Source of the DNA: Lentisphaeria bacterium
GTDB lineage: Bacteria > Verrucomicrobiota > Lentisphaeria > Victivallales > Victivallaceae
Reading direction: 5' to 3'
Length of the DNA stretch: 34,165 nt
Assembly: GCA_017457105.1 (NCBI GenBank)
Contig: JAFTIA010000055.1
Location: forward strand, 1-34,165
Shown here in pieces: positions 33,904-34,165 of the stretch. The notes under the pieces are model-generated. The model was not told where the DNA came from and did no database searches. It saw only the letters and a list, made by a program, of their open reading frames with translations. A program made the translations under genes and the position numbers. Position 1 is the first letter of the stretch. Every line of letters begins with the position of its first letter.

Positions 33904-34028
33904 TGCAATGCCGATACTGCGGCAAAGAATGTCGGACTTGTCGGACTTGTCGGACTTGTCGGACTTGTCGGACGATTGGCACTTGGTGCAGAGTGTGCCA
34001 TGTTCCCCGGAATTTCCAAAGCACATAG
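33904..34028 (+). repeat. Composite dispersed repeat, copy III (in gene-free 33810-34165)
   Basis: The gene-free end of the window contains a third copy. The left part (33904-33930) is a diverged left block that keeps GCAATGC and CAAAGAAT at the matching places. The perfect 9-bp array follows (33931-33973), then GCACTTGGTG...GAGTG as in copy II, then the 32-nt core at 33997-34028 (GCCATG, CGGAATTTCCAAAGCACAT, AG). The open frames here encode only repeat-derived peptides such as SDLSDLSDL, so I call no gene. A small hairpin, GCGGGT-AGC-ACCCGC, lies at 33841-33855. Confidence 0.75.
33931..33973 (+). repeat. 9-bp minisatellite, about 4.8 copies of GTCGGACTT
   Basis: Four identical units (33931-33966) and seven bases of a fifth (33967-33973), with no mismatch. 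The identity suggests recent or ongoing change in copy number. It occupies the position taken in copies I and II by other arrays of about the same period. Confidence 0.9.
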
Positions 34029-34118
34029 CGCAGCAGTAGGGCAGAACATCCCTGTGCATTCTCTAACACACGGGGCGAGGCCCTTCGGTGCCGAGCGCGC
34101 AGGGGCCTAGGGAGGGAA

Positions 34119-34164
34119 TCGCTGCACAGCGGTGCAGCGACAGCCCCCAAAATATTGGGGGCTG
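34119..34164. other. Two adjoining perfect hairpins at the window edge
   Basis: The first pairs TCGCTGCAC (34119-34127) with GTGCAGCGA (34132-34140) around AGCG. The second pairs CAGCCCCCAA (34141-34150) with TTGGGGGCTG (34155-34164) around AATA. They are directly joined. The second has the form of an intrinsic terminator stem, but the window ends before any T-run can be seen. No gene is visible from 34029 to the end. Confidence 0.6.
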
Positions 34165-34165
34165 C

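Noticed and set aside
33931-33973. Possible CRISPR array
   Set aside because: The units are 9 bases with no spacers, and no cas genes are present.
33659-34039. Open frame of 126 codons across the tRNA and minisatellite
   Set aside because: It reads through tRNA-Leu and the 9-bp repeat, so it is an artefact.
33726-34165. Integrated element using tRNA-Leu as attachment site
   Set aside because: No integrase, and no repeated tRNA 3' end is seen downstream within the window.

Overview
The window reads as a densely coded, medium-to-high GC bacterial chromosome segment from a carbohydrate-degrading heterotroph. I see no phage, IS transposase, conjugation or CRISPR genes. Three secreted acetyl-xylan-esterase-like paralogues, two glycoside hydrolases (one GH127-like), the galacturonate route uxaC/uxaB/uxaA, queuosine salvage by QueH, and a eukaryote-type adenylosuccinate lyase together suggest a PVC-group, Lentisphaerota (Victivallis-like) gut or anaerobic bacterium. 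That placement is inference from gene content and was not tested against any database.

Layout. 1-213: gene-free, carrying a composite dispersed repeat. 214-4003 (minus): purB, uxaC and a COG0731-type radical SAM gene, closely spaced. 4090-7495 (plus): a small VOC protein and a 1006-residue cytoplasmic glycoside hydrolase. 7683-10429: guaB and a shortened MurC-like ligase, overlapping. 10472-14497: three tandem secreted esterases, with a 17-bp perfect palindrome sitting on the probable -10 of the second. 14546-15925: argH. 16028-20847: a housekeeping run rpmF-plsX-fabH-argB-aroK-aroC. 20892-23403 (minus): a GH127-like enzyme with a class II aldolase. 23404-23787: a divergent control region with a second copy of the composite repeat. 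23788-26805 (plus): uxaB-uxaA. 26826-33554 (minus): a tight five-gene unit uvrD-queH-(GlmU-type nucleotidyltransferase/GHMP kinase fusion)-(degenerate enolase)-ung. 33726-33809: tRNA-Leu(CAA). 33810-34165: a third composite repeat with a perfect 9-bp minisatellite, then two back-to-back perfect hairpins.

How the genes fit together. Secreted esterases would strip acyl groups from plant polysaccharides, and the intracellular glycosidases would finish oligosaccharides. UxaC, UxaB and UxaA carry galacturonate through tagaturonate and altronate to 2-keto-3-deoxygluconate; the KDG kinase and aldolase are not in this window. The kinase/nucleotidyltransferase fusion looks like a one-polypeptide salvage enzyme turning a free sugar into a nucleotide sugar.

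Most unusual items: (1) a repeat family of three copies, each built as a conserved left block, a 9-bp-period array whose unit differs by locus, and a 32-nt core with inverted CCATG/CATGG ends; (2) the 893-residue GlmU-type/GHMP fusion; (3) a 256-residue enolase remnant that keeps enolase framing sequence but lacks both catalytic lysines and most of the barrel, conserved as a gene inside an operon; (4) a MurC-like ligase missing a central segment including the usual HNxxN motif; (5) a human-like PurB.
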